This document shows, piece after piece, positions 52,456 through 61,210 of a stretch of 64,000 nucleotides of DNA. The DNA is from an uncultured Prevotella sp. (lineage in GTDB: Bacteria; Bacteroidota; Bacteroidia; Bacteroidales; Bacteroidaceae). A program made the position numbers and the translations under genes. Below the pieces are notes generated by a model. That model was not told where the DNA came from, did no database searches, and saw nothing but the letters and a program-made list of their open reading frames with translations. The DNA lies in NCBI GenBank assembly GCA_900319905.1, contig ONQB01000002.1, forward strand, positions 89,281 through 153,280. Reading direction: 5' to 3'. Numbering within the stretch: position 1 is the stretch's first letter; each line of letters begins with the position of its first letter.

Positions 52456-54975
52456 TTAGATGAACAGCATTCCTACTTGGAACACTAAGGCGGAGACGAT
52501 CCATGCCAATACCGTGGTGTAGCAGGCGGCAAAGGCGGCCCATTTCCATGAACCAGTCTCACCCTTGATGGCGGCTATTGTCGCGATGCAAGGGAAATAT
52601 AGCAGGACGAAGAGCAGAAAGCAGTAGGCTGTCAGCGTGGCAGTAGGTCCGATTTCGGCTACAGGCTTGTGGTGTAACTGAGCCAACTCGGCGCTCATCT
52701 GTTTCTTCAGTCGTTCGTATTTGCCGTTTTCGTCGTTGAAGCTGTTGTCATCGGAGAAGCTTTCGTCGTTGGAATAGAGCACGCCCATCGTCGATGCGAC
52801 GATTTCCTTTGCGCCCACGCCTGCGATGAGGCCTACGTCGAGCTTCCAGTTGAAGCCCTGTGGTCTGAAGACAGGCTCCACAGTTTTACCGATGCGAGCG
52901 ATGTAACTCTGCTCCTGTTGCTGCTGATTGTCAAGATTCTCCGGATGGGGGAAGTAGCTCAATGCCCATACTATGATAGAGGCTACAAGAATAATGCCAC
53001 CCATCTTCTTGAGATACTGTTTGCCTTTTTCCCAGGTATGTCGTCCTAATGCTTTCAAGGTAGGGAAGCGATATGGCGGCAATTCCATCACGAAGGGGGT
53101 GTCTTCTCCCTTGAATAACGTCTTGGTGAAGATGCGGCTCATAATGACGGCTATCAGCATGCCGACGAGGTAAAGCGACATCATGACGAGTGGTGCGGCC
53201 GTGCGTGAGAAGAACGTACCGGTAATCATGATGTAGATTGGGATGCGTGCCTCGCAACTCATCAGTGGAAGTATGAGGATAGTGACCAGTCGCGAGCGCT
53301 TGCTTTCGATGGTACGTGTCGACATTACGGCAGGCACATTGCAGCCGAAGCCCATGATGAGAGGAATGAATGATTTGCCGTGCAGTCCCATCTTGTGCAT
53401 TATCTTGTCCATGATGAAAGCGGCACGCGCCATATATCCACTGTCCTCCATGAATGAAATGAACAGATAGAGGATGAGAATCTGTGGAAGGAAGGAGGCT
53501 ACGGAACCCACGCCTCCGATGATACCGTCAACGAGCATGGCTTGTACCGGTCCCTCCGGCAATGCTTGACTGATAAGATTTCCAATCCATCCGAAGAACT
53601 GATCAAGCCAGTCCTGTGGGTAGGCACCAAGCCAGAACGTCGTGAGAAACATTATTGCCAATGCTGCCAGAAATAAGGGGAAGCCGATGAAACGGTTGGT
53701 CAGGATGCGGTCTAACACGTGTGTGGACTTGTAAGTATCGTTATTTTCACCCACGTGATAGTTGGCTTCTTTCAATGCACCGTGAATGAAGCCATATTTA
53801 GCATCCATGATGGCAGTTTCGGAATCGACGTTGGTCTCCTCTTTCACGCGCTTGGCCGCCTCGTCGCGATGATGGAATATCTCCTCGGCATCGGGCATCT
53901 TGCGCACCAGATCCTCTACCTCCTTGTCACGTTCCAACAGTTTGATGGCCAGGAAGCGGGTGGAATAGCGCTCGCGGATATGCGGTTCCTTCTTTAGGTG
54001 CTCTTGAATATCCTTGATGCCGTGTTCAATTTCGTGACCATGATTGATATGGATGTGCCGGTAGTGACTGTCCTGATCCTCACTACTTTCATACACCTCT
54101 ATGACTTTGTGGAACAAGTCCTTCACGCCCTTGCCGCTCTTAAACACTGTGGGCACCATAGGCATGCCGAAGAGCTCTGACAGACGGTCGAGGTCCAGAT
54201 TGTCGCCACGCTTTTCAGTTTCGTCAAACATGTTGAGAGCCACCACGATGCGCAGGTGCATGTCCATGACCTGTGTCGTAAGATAGAGATTGCGTTCCAA
54301 GTTGGACGTGTCAATGACGTTGATCACCACGTCCGGCGTTTTCTCGACGAGTTGCTTACGGACATACAGTTCCTCCGGGGAGTAAGCTGACATCGAATAG
54401 GTGCCGGGCAGGTCGACGAGATTGAACTCATAGCCTTCAAATTCGGCGTGTCCTTCCTTGGCATCCACCGTGACGCCGGAGTAGTTGCCCACACGCTCGT
54501 GGGCGCCTGAGGCAAAATTGAACAATGAGGTCTTGCCGCAGTTGGGATTTCCCACCAACGCAACGTTGATGACGTGGCTCTCGCGCTCGGCTGCGGCTTT
54601 TAGTTCGTCGTCACTGACATGTTTGTGGGGAAGGGCTTGCTCGTCTGTACTATTCGAATTGTTTATCTGTTCTGACTCTTCTTCAAATGCTTGTGTTGTC
54701 TCATCTTTGGTGACGGCTTCACTTTTAGCCTTCATCCTTCGGGTATATTCCTCTTGGGTCATCACCTCGATCATATTGGCCTCGCTGTGGCGCAGACTCA
54801 CCTCATAGCCCATGACTCGGTATTTAACAGGGTCCTTGAGTGGGGCGTTGAGCAATACTTCCACCTTCTGTCCCTTGATGAAACCCATCTCAACAATGCG
54901 TTTGCGAAAACCGCCGTGACCTGTCACCTTAACAATGATGCCACTTTCACCGGTATGCAACTCAGATAATTTCAT
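52456..54975 (-). CDS. feoB: Ferrous iron transporter, FeoA-FeoB fusion
   Basis: An 839-residue fusion typical of Bacteroidetes. Residues 1-75 are FeoA (MKLSELHTGESGIIVKVTGH, SH3-like), 80-135 a polar linker, then the FeoB G domain with GNPNCGKTS (142-150), DLPGTYSMSAYSPEE and NMFD. The transmembrane part carries gate motifs (FLPQILILYLF, MGFGCNVPAVMSTRTIES). It imports Fe2+ across the inner membrane. The start at 54975 is taken at FeoA; the longer frame (76 codons) covers the promoter. A -7 box lies at 55006-55013; no Fur box was recognised. Confidence 0.96.
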   Translation of the reverse strand: MKLSELHTGESGIIVKVTGHGGFRKRIVEMGFIKGQKVEVLLNAPLKDPVKYRVMGYEVSLRHSEANMIEVMTQEEYTRRMKAKSEAVTKDETTQAFEEESEQINNSNSTDEQALPHKHVSDDELKAAAERESHVINVALVGNPNCGKTSLFNFASGAHERVGNYSGVTVDAKEGHAEFEGYEFNLVDLPGTYSMSAYSPEELYVRKQLVEKTPDVVINVIDTSNLERNLYLTTQVMDMHLRIVVALNMFDETEKRGDNLDLDRLSELFGMPMVPTVFKSGKGVKDLFHKVIEVYESSEDQDSHYRHIHINHGHEIEHGIKDIQEHLKKEPHIRERYSTRFLAIKLLERDKEVEDLVRKMPDAEEIFHHRDEAAKRVKEETNVDSETAIMDAKYGFIHGALKEANYHVGENNDTYKSTHVLDRILTNRFIGFPLFLAALAIMFLTTFWLGAYPQDWLDQFFGWIGNLISQALPEGPVQAMLVDGIIGGVGSVASFLPQILILYLFISFMEDSGYMARAAFIMDKIMHKMGLHGKSFIPLIMGFGCNVPAVMSTRTIESKRSRLVTILILPLMSCEARIPIYIMITGTFFSRTAAPLVMMSLYLVGMLIAVIMSRIFTKTLFKGEDTPFVMELPPYRFPTLKALGRHTWEKGKQYLKKMGGIILVASIIVWALSYFPHPENLDNQQQQEQSYIARIGKTVEPVFRPQGFNWKLDVGLIAGVGAKEIVASTMGVLYSNDESFSDDNSFNDENGKYERLKKQMSAELAQLHHKPVAEIGPTATLTAYCFLLFVLLYFPCIATIAAIKGETGSWKWAAFAACYTTVLAWIVSALVFQVGMLFI

Positions 54976-55005
54976 ACTCAATTCTTTATTGTTCTTTTCA
55001 ATAGG

Positions 55006-55013
55006 CAAAGTTA
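55006..55013 (-). promoter_or_regulatory. Candidate -7 box of feoAB
   Basis: Minus-strand TAACTTTG followed by CC, 31 bases before the FeoA start. A TTTG lies at 55042-55039, but the 25-base spacer is longer than usual. Confidence 0.5.
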
Positions 55014-55149
55014 CGAATAAATTATCGCAATGTGGTTGCAAAGCGTGACTCAGACTGAAAAATACCCAGAAAAAAGCATTAAAATACTCGAACGGCTGAA
55101 TTACATACTTAGAAATAATGAGGCAAAAGCAAAAAAAGAGTCGGAAGAT

Positions 55150-55180
55150 TTTGTTGGATAAGGGAAACGTCGTATATTTG
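55150..55180 (+). promoter_or_regulatory. Promoter of the ribE leader / structured RNA
   Basis: TTTG (55150-55153), 19 bases, TATATTTG (55173-55180), then CA. The predicted start is near 55187. It is divergent from the feoAB -7 box, with about 135 bases between them. Confidence 0.75.
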
Positions 55181-55186
55181 CAGGCG

Positions 55187-55447
55187 AAAAGAGACTCAAC
55201 CAATTTGGGACTTGTTCTGATTCGATCGGGATACTCATCAAATTACGTTGAAAACCGAGTTTGCTTCTCTTGCCTATGGCGGGCCACATAAATTGCATTT
55301 GCGACTAAGTCTTATGACCGGTGGATTACAAAAGCGGAGAGCGCTCACAACTTTTATAGCTGGAGTTTTCATCACATCGTCAGGGCAGTCCCTTTTACTT
55401 AAAGAGAATTGAGAGATCGCGACATCGCCCCCTCAGTTCTCTTTTTT
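55187..55447 (+). ncRNA. Structured leader or stand-alone RNA upstream of ribE
   Basis: About 260 bases running from a good promoter to an intrinsic terminator, with no open frame. The inner region is rod-like: 55207-55220 (GGGACTTGTTCTGA) pairs with 55380-55392 (TCAGGGCAGTCCC) with one bulge. CGAT/ATCG and GGGATACTC/GAGTTTTC continue the stem inward, and CATAA/TTATG pairs near the tip. It lacks the conserved FMN-riboswitch segments. Two readings are possible: a cis-acting leader of ribE, since no promoter was found between its terminator and ribE, or a separate RNA such as 6S, which also has a rod shape. I cannot decide by eye. Confidence 0.55.
55402..55447 (+). terminator. Intrinsic terminator 35 bases before ribE
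   Basis: AAGAGAATTGAG (55402-55413) pairs with CTCAGTTCTCTT (55432-55443), one T-G wobble, with T6 at 55442-55447. Upstream TTCTCTT (55265-55271) is complementary to AAGAGAA (55402-55408) and could act as an antiterminator. Confidence 0.75.
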
Positions 55448-55481
55448 GTTCTAAGTACATATATCAAGAAAGGAAAGAAAG

Positions 55482-56087
55482 ATGTTTAGTGGAATTGTGG
55501 AAGAGATGGCCACCGTGCGTGCCATCAAGCGTGAGGGAGGTAATATCGACCTTACATTAAGTTGCTCGTTTACGCAAGAATTGAAGATAGACCAAAGCAT
55601 ATCCCACAATGGTGTATGCTTAACGGTTGTGCATATCGAGGGCGATTGCTACACGGTGACCGCCATGAAGGAGACGCTCGACCGCAGCAATCTTGGTCAG
55701 CTGAAGGTTGGCGATAAGGTGAATGTAGAGCGCTCGATGTTGATGAACGGCCGTCTCGACGGTCACATCGTGCAGGGACACGTGGATGAGACAGCCACCT
55801 GCGTGGCCACACGTGATGCCGATGGCAGTACTTATTTCACCTTCCGTTACCCGCTTGATCGTGCGATGGCCCAGCGTGGTTATTTTACTGTTGACAAGGG
55901 TTCAGTGACGGTCAATGGTGTCTCGCTGACAGTGATTTCACCCACGGATAACGAGTTTACCGTCGCCATCATTCCTTACACACGCGAGCATACCAATTTC
56001 TGCGACATCAAGGTAGGCAGTGTAGTCAACATAGAGTTTGACATTCTTGGCAAATACATCGCCCGTCTGCGACATTTCGAAGGCTGA
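55482..56087 (+). CDS. ribE: Riboflavin synthase, alpha subunit type
   Basis: A 201-residue enzyme making riboflavin from two 6,7-dimethyl-8-ribityllumazine molecules. The two lumazine-binding barrels are visible as an internal repeat: MFSGIVEEMATV with ISHNGVCLTVVHIEGD in the first and LDGHIVQGHVDETAT with VTVNGVSLTVISPTDN in the second. AAGGAAAGAAAG before the ATG is a purine-rich ribosome-binding region. The gene stands apart from other rib genes and follows a terminator hairpin, suggesting leader-mediated control (inference). Confidence 0.97.
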   Translation: MFSGIVEEMATVRAIKREGGNIDLTLSCSFTQELKIDQSISHNGVCLTVVHIEGDCYTVTAMKETLDRSNLGQLKVGDKVNVERSMLMNGRLDGHIVQGHVDETATCVATRDADGSTYFTFRYPLDRAMAQRGYFTVDKGSVTVNGVSLTVISPTDNEFTVAIIPYTREHTNFCDIKVGSVVNIEFDILGKYIARLRHFEG

Positions 56088-56177
56088 GGGTGTAGTTGAT
56101 GACAGCCTACCGCTGACGTATCAACTTCAGTAGCTATGGTGCGAATGGCTCTCGACTTTAAACCAGTTTATTAAATA

Positions 56178-56211
56178 AAGAACGCCTTGGACCAATCTCC
56201 GAGGCGTTCTT
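56178..56211. terminator. Bidirectional terminator between ribE and the GH28 gene
   Basis: AAGAACGCCTTGG (56178-56190) pairs with CCGAGGCGTTCTT (56199-56211), one T-G wobble, with an 8-base loop. A- and T-rich flanks on both sides suit termination of both convergent transcripts. Confidence 0.8.
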
Positions 56212-56243
56212 CATTTAATGCAGTTTCTTATTCTTAATAACGT

Positions 56244-57635
56244 TTAGCGCTGCTTTATTTTAATTGTGCGGGTGTCCTCGTATTTCTTACCATTGATGAC
56301 GACCTTACGGACAACGGTGCCAGGGATGACGTCGGAGGAGAACGCATTTTTCTTATCGTTGACACGAATGTTCTCGAAAGTAAAGTCAGTCAGGTCGTAC
56401 TTATCGCTGGTTCCTACGTCGAAGAAGTTGTTGCAGTCCATGTTGATATTCTTCATGGTGATGTGGCGACAGTAAGATTTCGGCATGTCGGGTCTGTTCT
56501 GCGGTTTGAAGAACTGCGTCCAGGGGCGTATGACGAGGAAGCTGCGCGCCTTGCCGGTGATGCCTTCTACGCGTACATTCTCATATTGCTGGGGTGTGTC
56601 GGGCCGCATCTTCAGCCAGAGCACGCGCGAGGCGTTCTCGCTTGAGCAGTTGCGCATGATGATATTGCTGTCGTGCAGACTCTCTGACCCCAAGGTGAGC
56701 ATACTGTGTACGGTGGCATAGTGGCAGTTCTCCACCAGTACACGGTCGACGGGGCCGTTGACCGCCATCGTGTCGGCGTAGGTGCCCTTACCTCCTTTGA
56801 TGACCACGGCGTCGTCGTTGACATTCATATAGCAACCGTGTACGAGGATGTCGTGACACTTGTCTATATCAATCGCATCGCTGCTGGGAGCCTTTACGCC
56901 TGACGTGGGTGCAAAGATGAAACAATTGAGATAGCGCACGTGGTCGCAGTTGTAGATATGGTTGGTCCACACGGGGCTGTTCATCAGATGAACATCCTGC
57001 ACGGTCACGTTTCTCGAATTGCTGATATACACCAGTCGTGGCCGCTGGGCATCCTTGTTGGTGCACTGCGGATTCCATTTCCTTCTGATCCAGAACTCCT
57101 GCCAGTATCGGTAGCCGTTGCCGTCGATGGTGCCTGTGCCGGTGATGGTGAAGCCGTCGGCATGGTCGGCGTTGATAAAGGCCGAGAAGTACTTGCAGGT
57201 CTCTCCTTCGAAGCGGGTTTCGAGAACGGGATAGTCGGCGATGCGGTCTGAACCTTTCAGTGTAGCGCCCTCGCTGAGATGAAGGTGAGTGTCGCCCTTG
57301 AAGAACAGGGCGCCGCTCATGAACGTACCGGCCGGAATGACCACCACGCCACCGCCTTCCTTGTGACAGCGGTCGATGACCGCCTGCAGCGCGGCTGTCT
57401 GCACGATGGTGGGATTGGTGCTCACACCGTAGTCGGTTACGACGTATTTCTTACCCAGTTGGTCGACATTCACCTTTGTTGTGTCGGCAAACCAGGTATC
57501 TATCGGGGTGCCGTCGGGCCAGTTGTCGGCCCATGCGCTGTGGGTGCAGAGCAGGAGGAAGAGAACCACGAGCCCGATGGGACTGGTGTGGACGAAGTGC
57601 TTCTGAGGTCTAATTATGAGTGATGGAAGTGACAT
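56244..57635 (-). CDS. GH28 polygalacturonase-family glycoside hydrolase
   Basis: A 463-residue exported enzyme of the GH28 right-handed beta-helix family, which cleaves galacturonic acid linkages in pectin or rhamnogalacturonan. A long n-region precedes the signal peptide core (GLVVLFLLLCTHSAWA). Catalytic-region motifs: SSDAIDIDKC (for NTD), NDDAVVIKGG (for DD), TLGSES and VLWLKMRP. The usual GHG histidine segment is not obvious (ATVHSMLTLGSES may hold it). It is the last gene of the operon, 39 bases after the GH105-GH106 fusion. Exo- or endo-activity cannot be told. Confidence 0.9.
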   Translation of the reverse strand: MSLPSLIIRPQKHFVHTSPIGLVVLFLLLCTHSAWADNWPDGTPIDTWFADTTKVNVDQLGKKYVVTDYGVSTNPTIVQTAALQAVIDRCHKEGGGVVVIPAGTFMSGALFFKGDTHLHLSEGATLKGSDRIADYPVLETRFEGETCKYFSAFINADHADGFTITGTGTIDGNGYRYWQEFWIRRKWNPQCTNKDAQRPRLVYISNSRNVTVQDVHLMNSPVWTNHIYNCDHVRYLNCFIFAPTSGVKAPSSDAIDIDKCHDILVHGCYMNVNDDAVVIKGGKGTYADTMAVNGPVDRVLVENCHYATVHSMLTLGSESLHDSNIIMRNCSSENASRVLWLKMRPDTPQQYENVRVEGITGKARSFLVIRPWTQFFKPQNRPDMPKSYCRHITMKNINMDCNNFFDVGTSDKYDLTDFTFENIRVNDKKNAFSSDVIPGTVVRKVVINGKKYEDTRTIKIKQR

Positions 57636-57674
57636 TGTTGTTATTGTCGTCAGTTATTGTTATGAATGTTCGGT

Positions 57675-60600
57675 TTATTTGATTTCTACGAGTTTCACCT
57701 CGCTGTTGAGTCCGCTCTTTACGGGTTGCCAGTTGGCGTAGGTGGTGCGCTTGTATTGCAGGTTCACCACGTTGATGTCTTTCATCACGCGCCATTCCAC
57801 GCCACGGCGGTCGAGATCGGCAATGCGGTTGGCTGGCAGGTTGGTGACGATGACCGTGAGCTTGTTCTCGCCCTTGCGCAGGTAGGGGCTCACGTCAAGC
57901 GTGAATGGTACCGACCAGGCGCAACCCACGAAGTGGTCGTTGAGCCATACCTCAGCCGATTCCCGCACGTCGCCTAAGTCGAGTTGCCAGTGTCGGCGGG
58001 TCTCGTCCTGACTGAGTTGGAAGGTAGTGTGATAGGCACCGCTACCCATGGTAACGGCCGCGCTGTCATCGCCCAGCGCCTCCCAGGTGCGTGGCTGTGG
58101 CAAGGTCCAGGATCGGTTTACCTTTGGTGCGGATTGCACAAAGGTGAGCTGCCAGGGATTAGAGAGTTGCTTGACGTTGCCGCAGGGCTGCTCGCGGAGG
58201 GGCAGCTGTGCGAAGGCCTGCGGCAGAGCCTGGTCGAAGGTCTGCAGAATCAGGCTTTCGCCGCTTCTCAATGCCACATGGAGCAGTCCGTCGTGTTTCT
58301 CTGTGGCGTAGTGAGTGTCGTTGAGTGGGTCGTACCATACTGCATCGTTCCAGTCTACAGCGAGGGCCACGTCGCCTTCTACATCTTTGCTTGTGAGGTT
58401 GGCGATGAAGTAGTGGTAGCCTGTTGCGTTGCGGCGCCGGATGGCACGCAGGTGCAGTTTTGTTCTCAGCGGCTCTTCCTTGGCCAGTGTGCCCAGAGCG
58501 TGCTCGTCGATGCCCTTGGTGGGATCGATGATGCCGCGATAGCGGGTGCCACCCTCCGTGATGAAGTATCCATCCTGCTGCTTGACCTTTGCCAACTGCC
58601 GTTCGCTGATGTAGTCGCAGTCGAAACCGAGCGAGTCAATCTTGTTGATAGCACGAATGAAGTTGGGCGCCTTACGAGCCATGGAGTGGATGTCGAAGGT
58701 CATTAGCGGGTGTTTGAGGTCGCTTTTCCACATCTCCTTTACCGGCAGTACCACGAGGAAGTCGTTGTCGGGGTTGCCCCATTGCAGGTAGTGCTGACAG
58801 CGTGTGATATATTGCATGAGGTAGGGGGCATCACGCCAGATGGAGTTGGTCGGACTCATGTTGACCGACGCATAAAACTGCCACCCTGGCCATGGCGCGT
58901 TCTTGGGACTGTAGGGCGTGCCATGGAAGAACATGTGGTTGACGCCGCAGGTGAACATCAGGTCGAGGTCGGGTTTCATCTGGCTCAGCGATGTGCGGAA
59001 ATGCTCTGTCAGCCATGTGAAGGTCTCGCTTGAGGTGAATGGCTTTCCCATGACGTGGGCAGCTGAAGGCGCATATTTGAGCATGCTGATGTCGCTGAAG
59101 TTGGGGCGTGTGAAGCCCGGGTCGCGGCGCAGTCCTTTGATGCCGAAGTCGGTGAGTCCGAACCCTTCTATTTCGGGTATGTCTACGGCACCGTAGAGGT
59201 CGAGCAGGTTGGCGGGAGAACCGTGTGCCTGGTTGCGCACCAGTGCGCCATGGCTGTGGGCCCATGCCGTCCATTGCAGGGTGAAATGATGGTAGAGCAG
59301 GTCGGAGAGCGTCTCGCGGTAGTCGCAGACGGTCTGTGCATTGCCATCCACCCATTTGTCGAGGCTGTCAAGGAGGTCGTAGCCACGGCGGGCCTTGAAC
59401 TCTTCCAACAGACGCGGTGTCCAGTTGGCATCATATACCTCATAGGAGTCGTTGAAGAACGTATGCGGGTAAGGCGTGTTGCTGGCTGCGAAGGCAGAGT
59501 CGATGTGGTGGAGGTAGTGGGCCACAGCGAGCGAGTCGAAATGATCGATGACCCATCCCTCACCGCCGGGTGCGGCCCGTTTGACGCGCTGGCGGGTACG
59601 GCTGATGTATAAGGCAATGACACGCTGCTTGTTTTTCTCGGTAGTAGGAAACGCACGCACGGCCGCCAATCGGGCGTAGGGCTTTTCCTTGGCGGGAATG
59701 TTGAACTGCAGCTTGTTGATGTCGGCTTTCTTGCTCACGATGGTGTCGATGCAAAAGGCTTTGCAGGCCGCTTCGTCCAGCGGTACCCACGGACCGCCAA
59801 AGGGCCAGCCCGTGCCGTTGTTCATGTCCACCTCTATGGTGTCTTTGGCCGCAATGCGTTCTGTTGTCTTGATGGCTTGCATCCATGCAGGCGAGAGAAA
59901 CTGGAGGTCGTGTGCCTCATTGCCTTTTACGCCATAGATAGGCGTGATCTCCACTGCGCCTATGCCGGCACGGTGGAGCTCGTCGAGGTTCCATTTCAGA
60001 TTGGGCTCATCCACGGCCGAGCCAAACCACCACCACCTCACGCCGGGACGTGCCTCGGGCAGGGTGGCGGGCAGGCCCATGGCGAGTTCGGGCTGGGTGA
60101 GCTTGGCATATTCCACAGCTCCGAGCAGCCAGCAGCCCGTGCCATAGTCCTCAAAGTCGGGCATCTTGTCGTAGCTGAGCGGCTGTCCGGCCGAAGGGTC
60201 TTTGCCCGTGCCTTGGTTCCAGGCGAGGAAACCGTTGGGGTGGACGCAACTGGCAATGGCGTGCCATGCGCGGTCGCAGGCGGGACGGAAGGTCTTGGCG
60301 TCGAGCAAGCCGTGACGGATGCCCCAACTCATGCCGTAGAGAAACAATGCAGTGCCCGTCATCTCCGGACCGCCATAGTTGGCGGGCGAGTGCAGGCTGA
60401 CGTTCCAGAAACCATCGGCGCGCTGGCAACGCAGCAGCCCTTGCGACATCTTCAGGAAGTCTTTCTTAAACAACTTATATTCTTTCGACTTCGGGTCGAG
60501 ACATTCCATGCTTCTCAGCAAGGCGGCGTATACCCAGCCGTTGCCACGACTCCAGTAGCAGTCGTTGCCGTCTTTTTCCTTATAGGGTGGCACGTAGTCC

Positions 60601-61205
60601 TTGTCGCGCCACCACAGCCCGTCCTTCTCGTTGAAGAGACCGCCACCACATGTGTTGCGGCTCCACTGGTAGCTGCGGATGGCGTAGTCGAGACAGGCGC
60701 GCTCGCCCGTGAGCTGGTAATATCTGACATAGACTGGCATGGCCATCTGTATGGCGTCGATCCATGTCCAGTAGTCGCAGCGTCCGGAGGCCATCTGATG
60801 GTCGAGGTTGGCTTTCACCTCTTTGATCATCTTGCTGTCTTTCACCATGGCGTAGCGCTGCAAGTAGGTTTGTGCACAGCACTGGTCGTCAGCGTCGGTG
60901 GTCATGATGCCGTTGCGCGGTGTCCACTTGTGGAAGTTGGCCCAGCGGTCAGTATAGTCAAGATACTGTTGCAGCGGGTCGATGGTGTAGAGCGCCATGA
61001 GTCCCTCGTAGTAGACGGCGCGCGTCCACAGCGAGCTGGGCCGTTGCTTTTTCACGAATGTGGGGCGCGTGGGGTCGGCGTAGACCGCCATGAAGCGGTC
61101 GTTGACGCGCCGCGCCAGTGTCAGAATGCTGTCAGAAGCGTTGCCTGCGTGGCTGGGCAGGATGCTCATGAGACAGAGAACCAGTGGAAGGAAGATTCGT
61201 TTCAT
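57675..61205 (-). CDS. GH105-GH106 fusion: unsaturated galacturonyl hydrolase and rhamnosidase-like enzyme
   Basis: A 1176-residue exported protein. After the signal peptide (1-20), residues about 25-372 form a GH105 (alpha/alpha)6 barrel with the general-acid segment YWTWIDAIQMAMP (D150), CYWSRGNGWVYAALL and DYGTGCWLLGA. A short linker (373-386) leads to a GH106-like part (about 387-1040; GVRWWWFGSAVDEP, DELHRAGIGAVEITPIYG, DMNNGTGWPFGGPWV). The end (about 1040-1176) is a galactose-binding-like sandwich (LDLGDVRESAEVWLNDHFVG). GH105 would remove the unsaturated galacturonate and GH106 the exposed rhamnose, consecutive steps. The start is 5 bases after the CE12 gene. Confidence 0.85.
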   Translation of the reverse strand: MKRIFLPLVLCLMSILPSHAGNASDSILTLARRVNDRFMAVYADPTRPTFVKKQRPSSLWTRAVYYEGLMALYTIDPLQQYLDYTDRWANFHKWTPRNGIMTTDADDQCCAQTYLQRYAMVKDSKMIKEVKANLDHQMASGRCDYWTWIDAIQMAMPVYVRYYQLTGERACLDYAIRSYQWSRNTCGGGLFNEKDGLWWRDKDYVPPYKEKDGNDCYWSRGNGWVYAALLRSMECLDPKSKEYKLFKKDFLKMSQGLLRCQRADGFWNVSLHSPANYGGPEMTGTALFLYGMSWGIRHGLLDAKTFRPACDRAWHAIASCVHPNGFLAWNQGTGKDPSAGQPLSYDKMPDFEDYGTGCWLLGAVEYAKLTQPELAMGLPATLPEARPGVRWWWFGSAVDEPNLKWNLDELHRAGIGAVEITPIYGVKGNEAHDLQFLSPAWMQAIKTTERIAAKDTIEVDMNNGTGWPFGGPWVPLDEAACKAFCIDTIVSKKADINKLQFNIPAKEKPYARLAAVRAFPTTEKNKQRVIALYISRTRQRVKRAAPGGEGWVIDHFDSLAVAHYLHHIDSAFAASNTPYPHTFFNDSYEVYDANWTPRLLEEFKARRGYDLLDSLDKWVDGNAQTVCDYRETLSDLLYHHFTLQWTAWAHSHGALVRNQAHGSPANLLDLYGAVDIPEIEGFGLTDFGIKGLRRDPGFTRPNFSDISMLKYAPSAAHVMGKPFTSSETFTWLTEHFRTSLSQMKPDLDLMFTCGVNHMFFHGTPYSPKNAPWPGWQFYASVNMSPTNSIWRDAPYLMQYITRCQHYLQWGNPDNDFLVVLPVKEMWKSDLKHPLMTFDIHSMARKAPNFIRAINKIDSLGFDCDYISERQLAKVKQQDGYFITEGGTRYRGIIDPTKGIDEHALGTLAKEEPLRTKLHLRAIRRRNATGYHYFIANLTSKDVEGDVALAVDWNDAVWYDPLNDTHYATEKHDGLLHVALRSGESLILQTFDQALPQAFAQLPLREQPCGNVKQLSNPWQLTFVQSAPKVNRSWTLPQPRTWEALGDDSAAVTMGSGAYHTTFQLSQDETRRHWQLDLGDVRESAEVWLNDHFVGCAWSVPFTLDVSPYLRKGENKLTVIVTNLPANRIADLDRRGVEWRVMKDINVVNLQYKRTTYANWQPVKSGLNSEVKLVEIK

Positions 61206-61210
61206 TGGCT

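Noticed and set aside
54976-55203. Hydrophobic 76-codon extension of FeoAB
   Set aside because: It runs through the -7 box and past the FeoA start; FeoA normally begins at MKLSEL-like sequence.
55187-55447. tmRNA, RNase P RNA or SRP RNA
   Set aside because: Length and conserved segments do not fit: no tRNA-like ends, no tag frame, no GGAAG tetraloop region, no RNase P core motifs.
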